DNA of 64,000 nt from Balanoglossus misakiensis (Eukaryota; Hemichordata): positions 6,014,001 through 6,078,000 of the forward strand of contig CM082598.2 in the NCBI GenBank assembly GCA_040954595.2, written 5' to 3'. The notes beneath the pieces are model-generated. The model was given only the letters and a program-made list of their open reading frames with translations, did not search any database and was not told the origin of the DNA. Every line of letters starts with the position of its first letter. Position 1 is the stretch's first letter. The position numbers and the translations under genes were made by a program. Positions 36,341 to 50,177 of the stretch are shown one piece after another.

Positions 36341-36387
36341 ACATAGTCATAGTCCAGTGGTTAGACAATCATGGGTTCAAACCCTGG
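36341..36387 (+). ncRNA. tRNA-derived sequence with A and B boxes at the satellite boundary
   Basis: TAGTCCAGTGG (36350-36360) followed by TTAGAC matches a tRNA D-arm/A box. GGTTCAAACCC (36374-36384) matches the B box, with a short T-stem. Only about 13 nt separate the boxes, so the anticodon arm is missing. The first satellite monomer begins directly after (GCACTTTGACATGGGTATAA from about 36387). A tRNA-derived SINE head or decayed tRNA is the simplest reading. Confidence 0.5.
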
Positions 36388-37053
36388 CACTTTGACATGG
36401 GTATAAAATGCATATAGGGGGATTTAAAGTTGTCTGTAAATCCCTGGATTAATACGTGGCGGAAAGCACTGTACTTTGACATTGCTAATGCAACGATGAC
36501 ATTGAATGTGAAACTTTGCATTAGGGTAAATGGTGAAGCGTGCTTGATAATGCATCAAGGTCAATGGTGATGCAAGCTCTGCACTTTGACTTGGGTATAA
36601 AATTCATGCAGGGAGATTAACATGGGTATAAAATGCATACATGGGTATTTAAAGTTGACTGCAAATCCCTGGGTTAATACATGTCCAAAAGCACTGTACT
36701 TTGACATGGGTATTAAATGCATATGGTGATTTCAAGTTGTTGAAAAATCTGTGGGTTAATACGTGTCCAAAAGCACTGTACTTTGACATTGCTAATGCAA
36801 CGATGACATTGAATCTGATTCTTTGCATCAGGGTAAATGGCGTGGCAAGCTTTATGATGCATCAGGGTAGATAGTGATGCACACACTTCACTTTGACATG
36901 GGTATTAAATGCATATAGGGATTTCAAGTTTATGATAAATCCCTGGGTTAATACGTGTCCAAAAGCACTGTACTTTGACATTGCTAATGCAATGATGACA
37001 TTGAATCTGATTCTTTGCATCAGGGTAAATGGCGAAGCAAGCTTTGTGATGCA

Positions 37054-39629
37054 TCAGGGTAGATAGTGATGCAAACACTTCACTTTGACATGGGTATTAA
37101 ATGCATATGGGGATTTCAAGTTGATGATAAATCCCTGGGTTAATACGTGTCCAAAAGCATTGTACTTTGACATTGCTAATGCAACGATGACATTTAATCT
37201 GATTCTTTGCATCAGGGTAAATGGCGAAGCAAGGTTGATGATGCATCTGGGTAGATAGAGATGCAAACACTTCACTTTGACATGGGTATTAAATGCATAT
37301 GGGGATTTCAAGTTGATGATAAATCCCTGGGTTAATACGTGTCCAAAAGCACTGTACTTTGACATTGCTAATGCAATGATGACATTGAATGTGATTCTTT
37401 GCACTAGGGCAAATGGCGAAGCAAGCTTTATGATGCATCAGGGTAGATATGCAAACACGTCACTTTGACATGGGTAATAAATGCATATGGGGATTTCAAG
37501 TTGATGATAAATCCCTGGGTTAATACGTGTCCAAAAGCACTGTACCTAGACATTGCTAATGCAACAATGACATTGAATCTGATTCTTTGCATCAGGGTAA
37601 ATGGCGAACCAAGGTTGATGATGCATCTGGGTAGATAGTGATGCAAACACTTCACTTTGACATGGGTATTAAATGCATATGGGGATTTCAAGTTGATGAT
37701 AGATCCCTGGGTTAATACGTGTCCTAAAGCACTGTACTTTGACATTGCTAATGCAACGATGGCATTGAATCTGATTCTTTGCATCAGCGTAAATGGCGAA
37801 GCAAGGTTGATGATGCATCAGGGTAGATAGTGATGCAAGCTCTGCACTTTGACATGGGTATAAAATGCCTACAGGGGGATTTAAAGTTGTCTGTAAATCC
37901 CCAGGTTAATACGTGGCGGAAAGCTCTGTACTTTGACATTACTAATGCAATGGTGACATTGAATGAGATTCTTTGCATTAGGGCAAATGGCGAAGCAAGC
38001 TCAATGAAGCATCAGAGTATCAAGTTGATGATAGATCCCTGGGTTAATACATGTCCAAAAGCACTGTACTTTGACATTGCTAATGCAACAATGACATTGA
38101 ATCTGATTCTTTGCATCGGGGTAAATGGCGAAGCAAGGTTGATGATGCATCTGGGTAGATAGAGATGCAAACACTTCACTTTGACATGGGTATTAAATGC
38201 ATATGGGGATTTCAAGTTGTTGAAAAATCTGTGGGTTAATACGTGTCCAATAACACTGTACTTTGACATTGCTAATGCAACGATGACATTGAATCTGATT
38301 CTTTGCATCAGGGTAAATGGCGTGGCAAGCTTTATGATGCATCAGGGAAGATAGTGATGCACACACTTCACTTTGACATGGGTATTAAATGCATATAGGG
38401 ATTTTAAGTTTATGATAAATCCCTGGGTTAATACGTGTCCAAAAGCACTGTACTTTGACATTGCTAATGCAACGATGACATTTAATCTGATTCTTTGCAT
38501 CAGGGTAAATGGCGAAGCAAGGTTGATGATGCATCTGGGTAGATAGAGATGCAAACACTTCACTTTGACATGGGTATTAAATGCATATGGGGATTTCAAG
38601 TTGATGATAAATCCCTGGGTTAATACGTGTCCAAAAGCACTGTACTTTGACATTGCTAATGCAATGATGACATTGAATGTGATTCTTTGCACTAGGGCAA
38701 ATGGCGAAGCAAGCTTTATGATGCATCAGGGTAGATATGCAAACACTTCACTTTGACATGGGTATTAAATGCATATGGGGATTTCAAGTTGATGATAAAT
38801 CCCTGGGTTAATACGTGTCCAAAAGCACTGTACCTAGACATTGCTAATGCAACAATGACATTGAATCTGCTTCTTTGCATCAGGGTAAATGGCGAAGCAA
38901 GGTTGATGATGCATCTGGGTAGATAGTGATGCAAACACTTCACTTTGACATGGGTATTAAATGCATATGGGGATTTCAAGTTGATGATAGATCCCTGGGT
39001 TAATACGTGTCCTAAAGCACTGTACTTTGACATTGCTAATGCAACGATGGCATTGAATCTGATTCTTTGCATCAGCGTAAATGGCGAAGCAAGGTTGATG
39101 ATGCATCAGGGTAGATAGTGATGCAAGCTCTGCACTTTGACATGGGTATAAAATGCCTACAGGGGGATTTAAAGTTGTCTGTAAATCCCCAGGTTAATAC
39201 GTGGCGGAAAGCTCTGTACTTTGACATTACTAATGCAATGGTGACATTGAATGAGATTCTTTGCATTAGGGCAAATGGCGAAGCAAGCTCAATGATGCAT
39301 CAGAGTATCAAGTTGATGATAGATCCCTGGGTTAATACATGTCCAAAAGCACTGTACTTTGACATTGCTAATGCAACAATGACATTGAATCTGATTCTTT
39401 GCATCGGGGTAAATGGCGAAGCAAGGTTGATGATGCATCTGGGTAGATAGAGATGCAAACACTTCACTTTGACATGGGTATTAAATGCATATGGGGATTT
39501 CAAGTTGTTGAAAAATCTGTGGGTTAATACGTGTCCAATAGCACTGTACTTTGACATTGCTAATGCAACGATGACATTGAATCTGATTCTTTGCATCAGG
39601 GTAAATGGCGTGGCAAGCTTTATGATGCA
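37054..39629. repeat. Higher-order repeat, 1,288 bp x 2
   Basis: Variant-specific features shift by exactly 1,288 bp: 37054 to 38342, 37428 to 38716, 37784 to 39072, 38012 to 39300. The copies differ at a few scattered bases. This equals seven monomers with one or more shortened. Breakpoints are approximate. Confidence 0.8.
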
Positions 39630-41939
39630 TCAGGGTAGATAGTGATGCACACACTTCACTTTGACATGGGTATTAAATGCATATAGGGATTTCAAGTTTA
39701 TGATAAATCCCTGGGTTAATACGTGTCCAAAAGCACTGTACTTTGACATTGCTAATGCAATGATGACATTGAATCTGATTCTTTGCATCAGGGTAAATGG
39801 CGAAGCAAGCTTTGTGATGCATCAGGGTAGATAGTGATGCAAACACTTCACTTTGACATGGGTATTAAATGCATATGGGGATTTCAAGTTGATGATAAAT
39901 CCCTGGGTTAATACGTGTCCAAATGCATTGTACTTTGACATTGCTAATGCAACGATGACATTTAATCTGATTCTTTGCATCAGGGTAAATGGCGAAGCAA
40001 GGTTGATGATGCATCTGGGTAGATAGAGATGCAAACACTTCACTTTGACATGGGTATTAAATGCATATGGGGATTTCAAGTTGTTGAAAAATCTGTGGGT
40101 TAATACGTGTCCAATAGCACTGTACTTTGACATTGCTAATGCAACGATGACATTGAATCTGATTCTTTGCATCAGGGTAAATGGCGTGGCAAGCTTTATG
40201 ATGCATCAGGGTAGATAGTGATGCACACACTTCACTTTGACATGGGTATTAAATGCATATGGGGATTTCAAGTTTATGATAAATCCCTGGGTTAATACGT
40301 GTCCAAAAGCACTGTACTTTGACATTGCTAATGCAATGATGACATTGAATCTGATTCTTTGCATCAGGGTAAATGGCGAAGCAAGCTTTGTGTTGCATCA
40401 GGGTAGATAGTGATGCAAACACTTCACTTTGACATGGGTATTAAATGCATATGGGGATTTCAAGTTGATGATAAATCCCTGGGTTAATACGTGTCCAAAA
40501 GCATTGTACTTTGACATTGCTAATGCAACGATGACATTTAATCTGATTCTTTGCATCAGGGTAAATGGCGAAGCAAGGTTGATGATGCATCAGGGTAGAT
40601 AGTGATGCAAACACTTCACTTTGACATGGGTATTAAATGCATATGGGGATTTCAAGTTGATGATAAATCCCTGGGTTAATACGTGTCCAAAAGCACTGTA
40701 CTTTGACATTGCTAATGCAACGATGACATTGAATCTGATTCTTTGCATCAGGGTAAATGGCGTGGCAAGCTTTATGATGCATCAGGGTAGATAGTGATGC
40801 ACACACTTCACTTTTACATGGGTATTAAATGCATATGGGGATTTCAAGTTGTTGAAAAATCTGTGGGTTAATACGTGTCCAAAAGCACTGTACTTTGACA
40901 TTGCTAATGCATCGATGACATTGAATCTGATTCTTTGCATCAGGGTAAATGGCGAAGCAAGGATGATGATGCATCTGGGTAGATAGTGATGCAAACACTT
41001 CACTTTGACATGGGTATTAAATGCATATGGGGATTTCAAGTTGATGATAGATCCCTGGGTTAATACGTGTCCAAAAGCATTGTACTTTGACATTGCTAAT
41101 GCAACGATGACATTTAATCTGATTCTTTGCATCAGGGTAAATGGCGAAGCAAGGTTGATGATGCATCAGGGTAGATAGTGATGCAAACACTTCACTTTGA
41201 CATGGGTATTAAATGCATATGGGGATTTCAAGTTGATGATAAATCCCTGGGTTAATACGTGTCCAAAAGCACTGTACTTTGACATTGCTAATGCAACGAT
41301 GACATTGAATCTGATTCTTTGCATCAGGGTAAATGGCGAAATAAGCTTTATGATGCATCTGGGTAGATAGTGATGCAAACACTTCACTTTGACATGGGTA
41401 TTAAATGCATATGGGGATTTCAAGTTGTTGAAAAATCTGTGGGTTAATACGTGTCCAAAAGCACTGTACTTTGACATTGCTAATGCATCGATGACATTGA
41501 ATCTGATTCTTTGCATCAGGGTAAATGGCGAAGCAAGGATGATGATGCATCTGGGTAGATAGTGATGCAAACACTTCACTTTGACATGGGTATTAAATGC
41601 ATATGGGGATTTCAAGTTGATGATAGATCCCTGGGTTAATACGTGTCCAAAAGCACTGTACTTTGACATTGCTAATGCAACGATGGCATTGAATCTGATT
41701 CTTTGCATCAGGGTAAATGGCGAAGCAAGGTTGATGATGCATCAGGGTAGATAGTGATGCAAGCTCTGCACTTTGACATGGGTATAAAATGCCTACAGGG
41801 GGATTTAAAGTTGTCTGTAAATCCCCAGGTTAATACGTGGCGGAAAGCACTGTACTTTGACATTTCTAATGCAATGGTGACATAGAATCTGATTCTTTGC
41901 ATCAGGGTAAATGGCGTGGCAAGCTTTATGATGCATCAG

Positions 41940-44900
41940 GGTAGATAGTGATGCACACACTTCACTTTGACATGGGTATTAAATGCATATGGGGATTTCA
42001 AGTTGATGATAGATCCCTGGGTTAATACGTGTCCAAAAGCACTGTACTTTGACATTGCTAAAGCAACGATGGCATTGAATCTGACTCTTTGCATCAGGGT
42101 AAATGGCGAAGCAAGCTTTATGATGCATCAGGGTAGATATGCAAACACTTCACTTTGACATGGGTATTAAATGCATATGGGGATTTCAAGTTGATGATAA
42201 ATCCCTGGGTTAATACGTGTCCAAAAGCACTGTACTTTGACATTGCTAATGCAACGATGACATTGAATCTGATTCTTTGCATCAGGGTAAATGGCGTGGC
42301 AAGCTTTATGATGCATCAGGGTAGATAGTGATGCAAGCTCTGCACTTTGACATGGGTATAAAATGCCTACAGGGGGATTTAAAGTTGTCTGTAAATCCTC
42401 AGGTTAATACGTGGCGGAAAGCACTGTACTTTGACATTGCATATGCAATGGTGACATTGAATGTGATTCTTTGCATTAGGGCAAATGGCGAAGCAAGCTC
42501 AATGATGCATCAGAGTAGAAGGTGGTGGAAACACTTCACTTTGACATGGGTATTAAATGCATATGGGGATTCCAAGTTGATGATAAATCCCTGGGTTAAT
42601 ACATGTCCAAAAGCACTGTACTTTGACATTGCTAATGCAACGATGACATTGAATCTGATTCTTTGCATCGGGGTAAATGGCGAAGCAAGGTTAATGACGC
42701 ATCTGGGTAGATAGTGATGCAATCACTTCACTTTGACATGGGTATTAAATGCATATGGGGATTTCAAGTTGATGATAAATCCCTGGGTTAATTCGTGTCC
42801 AAAAGCACTGTACTTTGACATTGCTAATGCAACGATGACATTGAATCTGATTCTTTGCATCAAGGTAAATGGCGAAGCAAGGTTGATGATGCATCTGGGT
42901 AGATAGTGATGCAATCACTTCACTTTGACATGGGTATTAAATGCATATGGGGATTTCAAGTTGATGATAGATCCCTGGGTTAATACGTGTCCAAAAGCAC
43001 TGTACTTTGACATTGCTAATGCAACGATGGCATTGAATCTGATTCTTTGCATCAAGGTAAATGGCGAAGTAAGGTTGATGATGCATCAGGGTAGATAGTG
43101 ATGCAAGCTCTGCACTTTGACATGGGTATAAAATGCCTACAGGGGGATTTAAAGTTGTCTGTAAATCCCAAGGTTAATACGTGGCGGAAAGCACTGTACT
43201 TTGACATTGCTAATGCAATGGTGACATAGAATGTGATTCTTTGCATCAGGGTAAATGGCGTGGCAAGCTTTATGATGCATCAGGGTAGATAGTGATGCAC
43301 ACACTTCACTTTGACATGGGTATTAAATGCATATGGGGATTTCAAGTTGATGATAAATCCCTGGGTTAATACATGTCCAAAAGCACTGTACTTTGACATT
43401 GCTAATGCAACGATGACATTGAATCTGATTCTTTGCATCGGGGTAAATGGCGAAGCAAGGTTAATGACGCATCTGGGTAGATAGTGATGCAATCACTTCA
43501 CTTTGACATGGGTATTAAATGCATATGGGGATTTCAAGTTGATGATAAATCCCTGGGTTAATTCGTGTCCAAAAGCACTGTACTTTGACATTGCTAATGC
43601 AACGATGACATTGAATCTGATTCTTTGCATCAAGGTAAATGGCGAAGCAAGGTTGATGATGCATCTGGGTAGATAGTGATGCAATCACTTCACTTTGACA
43701 TGGGTATTAAATGCATATGGGGATTTCAAGTTGATGATAGATCCCTGGGTTAATACGTGTCCAAAAGCACTGTACTTTGACATTGCTAATGCAACGATGG
43801 CATTGAATCTGATTCTTTGCATCAAGGTAAATGGCGAAGTAAGGTTGATGATGCATCAGGGTAGATAGTGATGCAAGCTCTGCACTTTGACATGGGTATA
43901 AAATGCCTACAGGGGGATTTAAAGTTGTCTGTAAATCCCAAGGTTAATACGTGGCGGAAAGCACTGTACTTTGACATTGCTAATGCAATGGTGACATAGA
44001 ATGTGATTCTTTGCATCAGGGTAAATGGCGTGGCAAGCTTTATGATGCATCAGGGTAGATAGTGATGCACACACTTCACTTTGACATGGGTATTAAATGC
44101 ATATGGGGATTTCAAGTTGATGATAGATCCCTGGGTTAATACGTGTCCAAAAGCACTGTACTTTGACATTGCTAATGCAACGATGGGATTGAATCTGATT
44201 CTTTGCATCAGGGTAAATGGCGAAGCAAGCTTTATGATGCATCAGGGTAGATAGTGATGCAATCACTTCACTTTGACATGGGTATTAAATGCATATGGGG
44301 ATTTCAAGTTGATGATAGATCCCTGGGTTAATACGTGTCCAAAAGCACTGTACTTTGACATTGCTAATGCAACGATGGCATTGAATCTGACTCTTTGCAT
44401 CAGGGTAAATGGCGAAGCAAGCTTTATGATGCATCAGGGTAGATATGCAAACACTTCACTTTGACATGGGTATTAAATGCATATGGGGATTTCAAGTTGA
44501 TGATAAATCCCTGGGTTAATACGTGTCCAAAAGCACTGTACTTTGACATTGCTAATGCAACGATGACATAGAATCTGATTCTTTGCATCAGGGTAAATGG
44601 CGTGGCAAGCTTTATGATGCATCAGGGTAGATAGTGATGCACACACTTCACTTTGACATGGGTATTAAATGCATATGGGGATTTCAAGTTGATGATAGAT
44701 CCCTGGGTTAATACGTGTCCAAAAGCACTGTACTTTGACATTGCTAAAGCAACGATGGCATTGAATCTGACTCTTTGCATCAGGGTAAATGGCGAAGCAA
44801 GCTTTATGATGCATCAGGGTAGATATGCAAACACTTCACTTTGACATGGGTATTAAATGCATATGGGGATTTCAAGTTGATGATAAATCCCTGGGTTAAT

Positions 44901-46190
44901 ACGTGTCCAAAAGCACTGTACTTTGACATTGCTAATGCAACGATGACATTGAATCTGATTCTTTGCATCAGGGTAAATGGCGTGGCAAGCTTTATGATGC
45001 ATCAGGGTAGATAGTGATGCAAGCTCTGCACTTTGACATGGGTATAAAATGCCTACAGGGGGATTTAAAGTTGTCTGTAAATCCTCAGGTTAATACGTGG
45101 CGGAAAGCACTGTACTTTGACATTGCATATGCAATGGTGACATTGAATGTGATTCTTTGCATTAGGGCAAATGGCGAAGCAAGCTCAATGATGCATCAGA
45201 GTAGAAGGTGGTGGAAACACTTCACTTTGACATGGGTATTAAATGCATATGGGGATTCCAAGTTGATGATAAATCCCTGGGTTAATACATGTCCAAAAGC
45301 ACTGTACTTTGACATTGCTAATGCAACGATGACATTGAATCTGATTCTTTGCATCGGGGTAAATGGCGAAGCAAGGTTAATGACGCATCTGGGTAGATAG
45401 TGATGCAATCACTTCACTTTGACATGGGTATTAAATGCATATGGGGATTTCAAGTTGATGATAAATCCCTGGGTTAATTCGTGTCCAAAAGCACTGTACT
45501 TTGACATTGCTAATGCAACGATGACATTGAATCTGATTCTTTGCATCAAGGTAAATGGCGAAGCAAGGTTGATGATGCATCTGGGTAGATAGTGATGCAA
45601 TCACTTCACTTTGACATGGGTATTAAATGCATATGGGGATTTCAAGTTGATGATAGATCCCTGGGTTAATACGTGTCCAAAAGCACTGTACTTTGACATT
45701 GCTAATGCAACGATGGCATTGAATCTGATTCTTTGCATCAAGGTAAATGGCGAAGTAAGGTTGATGATGCATCAGGGTAGATAGTGATGCAAGCTCTGCA
45801 CTTTGACATGGGTATAAAATGCCTACAGGGGGATTTAAAGTGGTCTGTAAATCCCAAGGTTAATACGTGGCGGAAAGCACTGTACTTTGACATTGCTAAT
45901 GCAATGGTGACATAGAATGTGATTCTTTGCATCAGGGTAAATGGCGTGGCAAGCTTTATGATGCATCAGGGTAGATAGTGATGCACACACTTCACTTTGA
46001 CATGGGTATTAAATGCATATGGGGATTTCAAGTTGATGATAGATCCCTGGGTTAATACGTGTCCAAAAGCACTGTACTTTGACATTGCTAATGCAACGAT
46101 GGGATTGAATCTGATTCTTTGCATCAGGGTAAATGGCGAAGCAAGCTTTATGATGCATCAGGGTAGATAGTGATGCAATCACTTCACTTT
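41940..46190. repeat. Higher-order repeat X-U-Y (about 1,916 bp), with U duplicated in the first copy
   Basis: The order is X 41940-42509, U 42510-43279, U 43280-44049, Y 44050-44625, X 44626-45195, U 45196-45965, then Y. Landmarks shift by 770 bp between the first two U copies, by 2,686 bp between the first and third, and by 1,916 bp for Y (CGATGGGATTGAATCTG near 44181 and 46097). The U copies begin with distinctive bases such as TTAATTCGTGTCC and CATCAAGGTAAATGG, so the assignment does not rest on the monomer consensus. Confidence 0.8.
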
Positions 46191-46824
46191 GACATGGGTA
46201 TTAAATGCATATGGGGATTTCAAGTTGATGATAGATCCCTGGGTTAATACGTGTCCAAAAGCACTGTACTTTGACATTGCTAATGCAACGATGACATTGA
46301 ATCTGATTCTTTGCATCAAGGTAAATGGCGAAGCAAGGTTGATGATGCATCTGGGTAGATAGTGATGCAATCACTTCACTTTGACATGGGTATTAAATGC
46401 ATATGGGGATTTCAAGTTGATGATAGATCCCTGGGTTAATACGTGTCCAAAAGCACTGTACTTTGACATTGCTAATGCAACGATGACATTGAATCTGATT
46501 CTTTGCATCAGGGTAAATGGCGAAGCAAGGTTGATGATGCATCAGGGTAGATAGTGATGCAAGCTCTGCACTTTGACATGGGTATAAAATGCCTACAGGG
46601 GGATTTAAAGTTGTCTGTAAATCCTCAGGTTAATACGTGGCGAAAGCACTGTACTTTGACATTGCATATGCAATGGTGACATTGAATGTGATTCTTTGCA
46701 TTAGGGCAAATGGCGAAGCAAGCTCAATGATGCATCAGAGTAGATGGTGATGGAAACACTTCACTTTGACATGGGTATTAAATGCATATGGGGATTCCAA
46801 GTTGATGATAAATCCCTGGGTTAA

Positions 46825-47810
46825 GGTAGTTGGAAAGGCTAGGGCGTCAGTTAAAATTTCATTTAAAAACACTGAATTTATATCTAGAAATGTATTAGAG
46901 AAAAATTAAACTCATAAAAAATTCGGGGCAATAAACGTGTAACAAGATATGGCTGGTTTTATGATACCTAATTTCATTCATCTGGCAAGGAAGCTAGGGA
47001 GCCTTATTTGAGCGCCCTCTAGGGGAAGACTTCTCCTAGGCTATGCGCACAAGGACGGGTTCCCCTAGCCAAGGGCATTTAAATGTAACTTGCAAACACT
47101 GATTCTTGCAATTTTCAACGATAGATAACCTTGCTTGTTTATTAAAGGCTGCCAAATTATGGACATTTTTGCATTTCTAGGGAACCCGAAAAGCCAGCGG
47201 AAAAGCGTTTGACCCAGATAAATGCGATCCTTCTCCGTGAACTGCCGCTAAACTTAGCGTATTTCGCTACTTTTCTGCCCTTCGCCATAATGTAATGGTT
47301 TTTATTCGTAATTGAATAGGTATGCCAGATATTTTTTTTATCATGAAACTTTCAGGAAAGGCTCGGGACATCCCAAAGAACAATTTTACGGGACAGTTTT
47401 TTCATAAGTTTTCTCGTTGTGTTTTGGCAGCACGTTAAAGTTGTATACAAAATATCAACAAAAACTGTGTTTTCCTGAGTGATAACTTTGAAAAAAATAA
47501 GTTTTTGCTGAAAGTGTCCCATACATTGCTGGAGGGGTTGCTTCATATTAAAATGAATACAAATTATTCAATAATTTGTGAAAACATGTCAAGATTCAAT
47601 CAATATTTTGTAAAATTATGAATATTTATATTTAGGCGTATCAAATTTCATAATTTTAGCAGATATTTTTACAGTCATATTTTTCCCTCACTTTTTAGTT
47701 TGTGAAGAACACATGCTGCAAATTTCAAGTCATTATCTTTATTCTAACTTGTGAAAATAAATTCACAAACATTGAGAGAATTTGCTTCAAAAATAGCCTT
47801 TCCAACTACC
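46825..47810. mobile_element. 986-bp TTAA-flanked element (family B) inside the satellite
   Basis: Satellite GGG-TTAA ends at 46824 and satellite TTAA-TACATGTCC resumes at 47811. Termini GGTAGTTGGAAAGGCTA and TAGCCTTTCCAACTACC are perfect 17-bp inverted repeats. Neighbouring monomers read GGGTTAATACGTGTCC without interruption and act as empty sites. The interior is AT-rich and includes a near-palindrome (CTAGGGGAAG/CTTCTCCTAG near 47013-47033). No transposase is visible; a 64-codon frame at 47352-47546 (-) is unrecognised. It is a non-autonomous piggyBac-type MITE by the TTAA duplication. Confidence 0.88.
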
Positions 47811-50177
47811 TTAATACATGTCCAAAAGCACTGTACTTTGACATTGCTAATGCAATGATGACATTGAATCTGATTCTTTGCATCAGGGTAAATGGCGAAG
47901 CAAGGTTAATGACGCATCTGGGTAGATAGTGATGCAATCACTTCACTTTGACATTGGTATTAAATGCATATGGGGATTTCAAGTTGATGATAAATCCCTG
48001 GGTTAATTCGTGTCCAAAAGCACTGTACCTAGACATTGCTAATGCAACAATGACATTGAATCTGATTCTTTGCATCAGGGTAAATGGCGAAGCAAGGTTG
48101 ATGATGCATCTGGGTAGATAGTGATGCAAACACTTCACTTTGACATGGGTATTAAATGCATATGGGGATTTCAAGTTGTTGAAAATCTGTGGGTTAATAC
48201 ATGTCCAAAAGCACTGTACTTTGACATTGCTAATGCAATGGTGACATTGAATGTGATTCTTTGCATAAGGGCAAATGGCGAAGCAAGCTCAATGATGCAT
48301 CAGAGTAGATGGTGATGCAAACACTTCACTTTGACAGGGGTATTAAATGCATATGGGGATTTCAAGTTGATGATAAATCCCTTGGTTAATACATGTCCAA
48401 TAGCACTGTACTTTGACATTGCTAATGCAACGATGACATTGAATCTGATTCTTTGCATCAGGGTAAATGGCGAAGCAAGCTTTATGATGCATCAGGGTAG
48501 ATAGTGATGCACACACTTCACTTTGACATGGGTATTAAATGCATATGGGGATTTCAAGTTGATGATAAATCCCTGGGTTAATACGTGTCCAAAAGCACTG
48601 TACTTTGACATTGCTAATGCAATGATGACATTGAATCTGATTCTTTGCATCAGGGTTAATGGCGAAGCAAGGTTGATGATGCATCAGGGTAGATAGTGAT
48701 GCAAACACTTCACTTTGACATGGGTATTAAATGCATATGGGGATTTCAAGTTGATGATAAATCCCTGGGTTAATACGTGTCCAAAAGCACTGTATTTTGA
48801 CATTGCTAATGCAACGATGACATTGAATCTGATTCTTTGCATCAGGGTAAATGGCGAAGCAAGCTTTATGATGCATCAGGGTAGATATGCAAACACTTCA
48901 CTTTGACATGGGTATTAAATGCATATGGGGATTTCAAGTTGATGATAGTTCCCTGGGTTAATACGTGTCCAAAAGCACTGTACTTTGACATTGCTAATGC
49001 AATGATGACATTGAATCTGATTCTTTGCATCAGGGTAAATGGCGAAACAAGCTTTATGATGCATCAGGGTAGATAGTGATGCAAACACTTCACTTTGACA
49101 TGGGTTTTAAATGAATATGGGGATTTCAAGTTGATGATAAATCTGTGGGTTAATACGTGTTCAAAAGCACTGTACTTTGACATTGCTAATGCAACGATGA
49201 CATTGAATCTGATTCTTTGCATCAGGGTAAATGGCGTGGCAAGCTTTATGATGCATCAGGGTAGATAGTGATGCACACACTTCACTTTGACATGGGTATT
49301 AAATGCATATGGGGATTTCAGGTTGATGATAGATCCCTGGGTTAATACGTGTCCAAAAGCACTGTACTTTGACATTGCTAATGCAACGATGACATTGAAT
49401 CTGATTCTTTGCATCAGGGTAAATGGCGAAGCAAGCTTTATGATGCATCAGGGTAGATATGCAAACACTTCACTTTGACATGGGTATTAAATGCATATGG
49501 GGATTTCAAGTTGATGATAAATCCCTGGGTTAATACGTGTCCAAAAGCACTGTACCTAGACATTGCTAATGCAACAATGACATTGAATCTGATTCTTTGC
49601 ATCAGGGTAAATGGCGAAGCAAGGTTGATGATGCATCTGGGTAGATAGTGATGCAAACACTTCACTTTGACATGGGTATTAAATGCATATGGGTATTTCA
49701 AGTTGATGATAAATCCCTGGGTTAATACGTGTCCAAAAGCACTGTACTTTGACATTGCTAATGCAATGATGACATTGAATCTGATTCTTTGCATCAGGGT
49801 AAATGGCGAAGCAAGGTTGATGATGCATCAGGGTAGATAGTGATGCAAACACATCACTTTGACATGGGTATTAAATGCATATGGGGTTTCAAGTTTATGA
49901 TAAATCCCTGGGTTAATACGTGTCCAAAAGCACTGTACCTAGACATTGCTAATGCAACAATGACATTGAATCTGATTCTTTGCATCAGGGTTAATGGCGA
50001 AGCAAGGTTGATGATGCATCTGGGTAGATAGTGATGCAAACGCTTCACTTTGACATGGGTATTAAATGCATATGGGGATTTCAAGTTGTTGAAAAATCTG
50101 TGGGTTAATACGGGTCCAATAGCACTGTACTTTGACATTGCTAATGCAACGATGACATAGAATCTGATTCTTTGCAT

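Noticed and set aside
41166-41708. Open frames of 60-180 codons on both strands throughout the satellite, the longest being this one of 180 codons (-)
   Set aside because: The 192-bp period is a multiple of three, so one stop-free frame repeats every unit on each strand. The frames break wherever a monomer has a point change or the 6-bp deletion, and the peptide has no domain character. They are by-products of the repeat.
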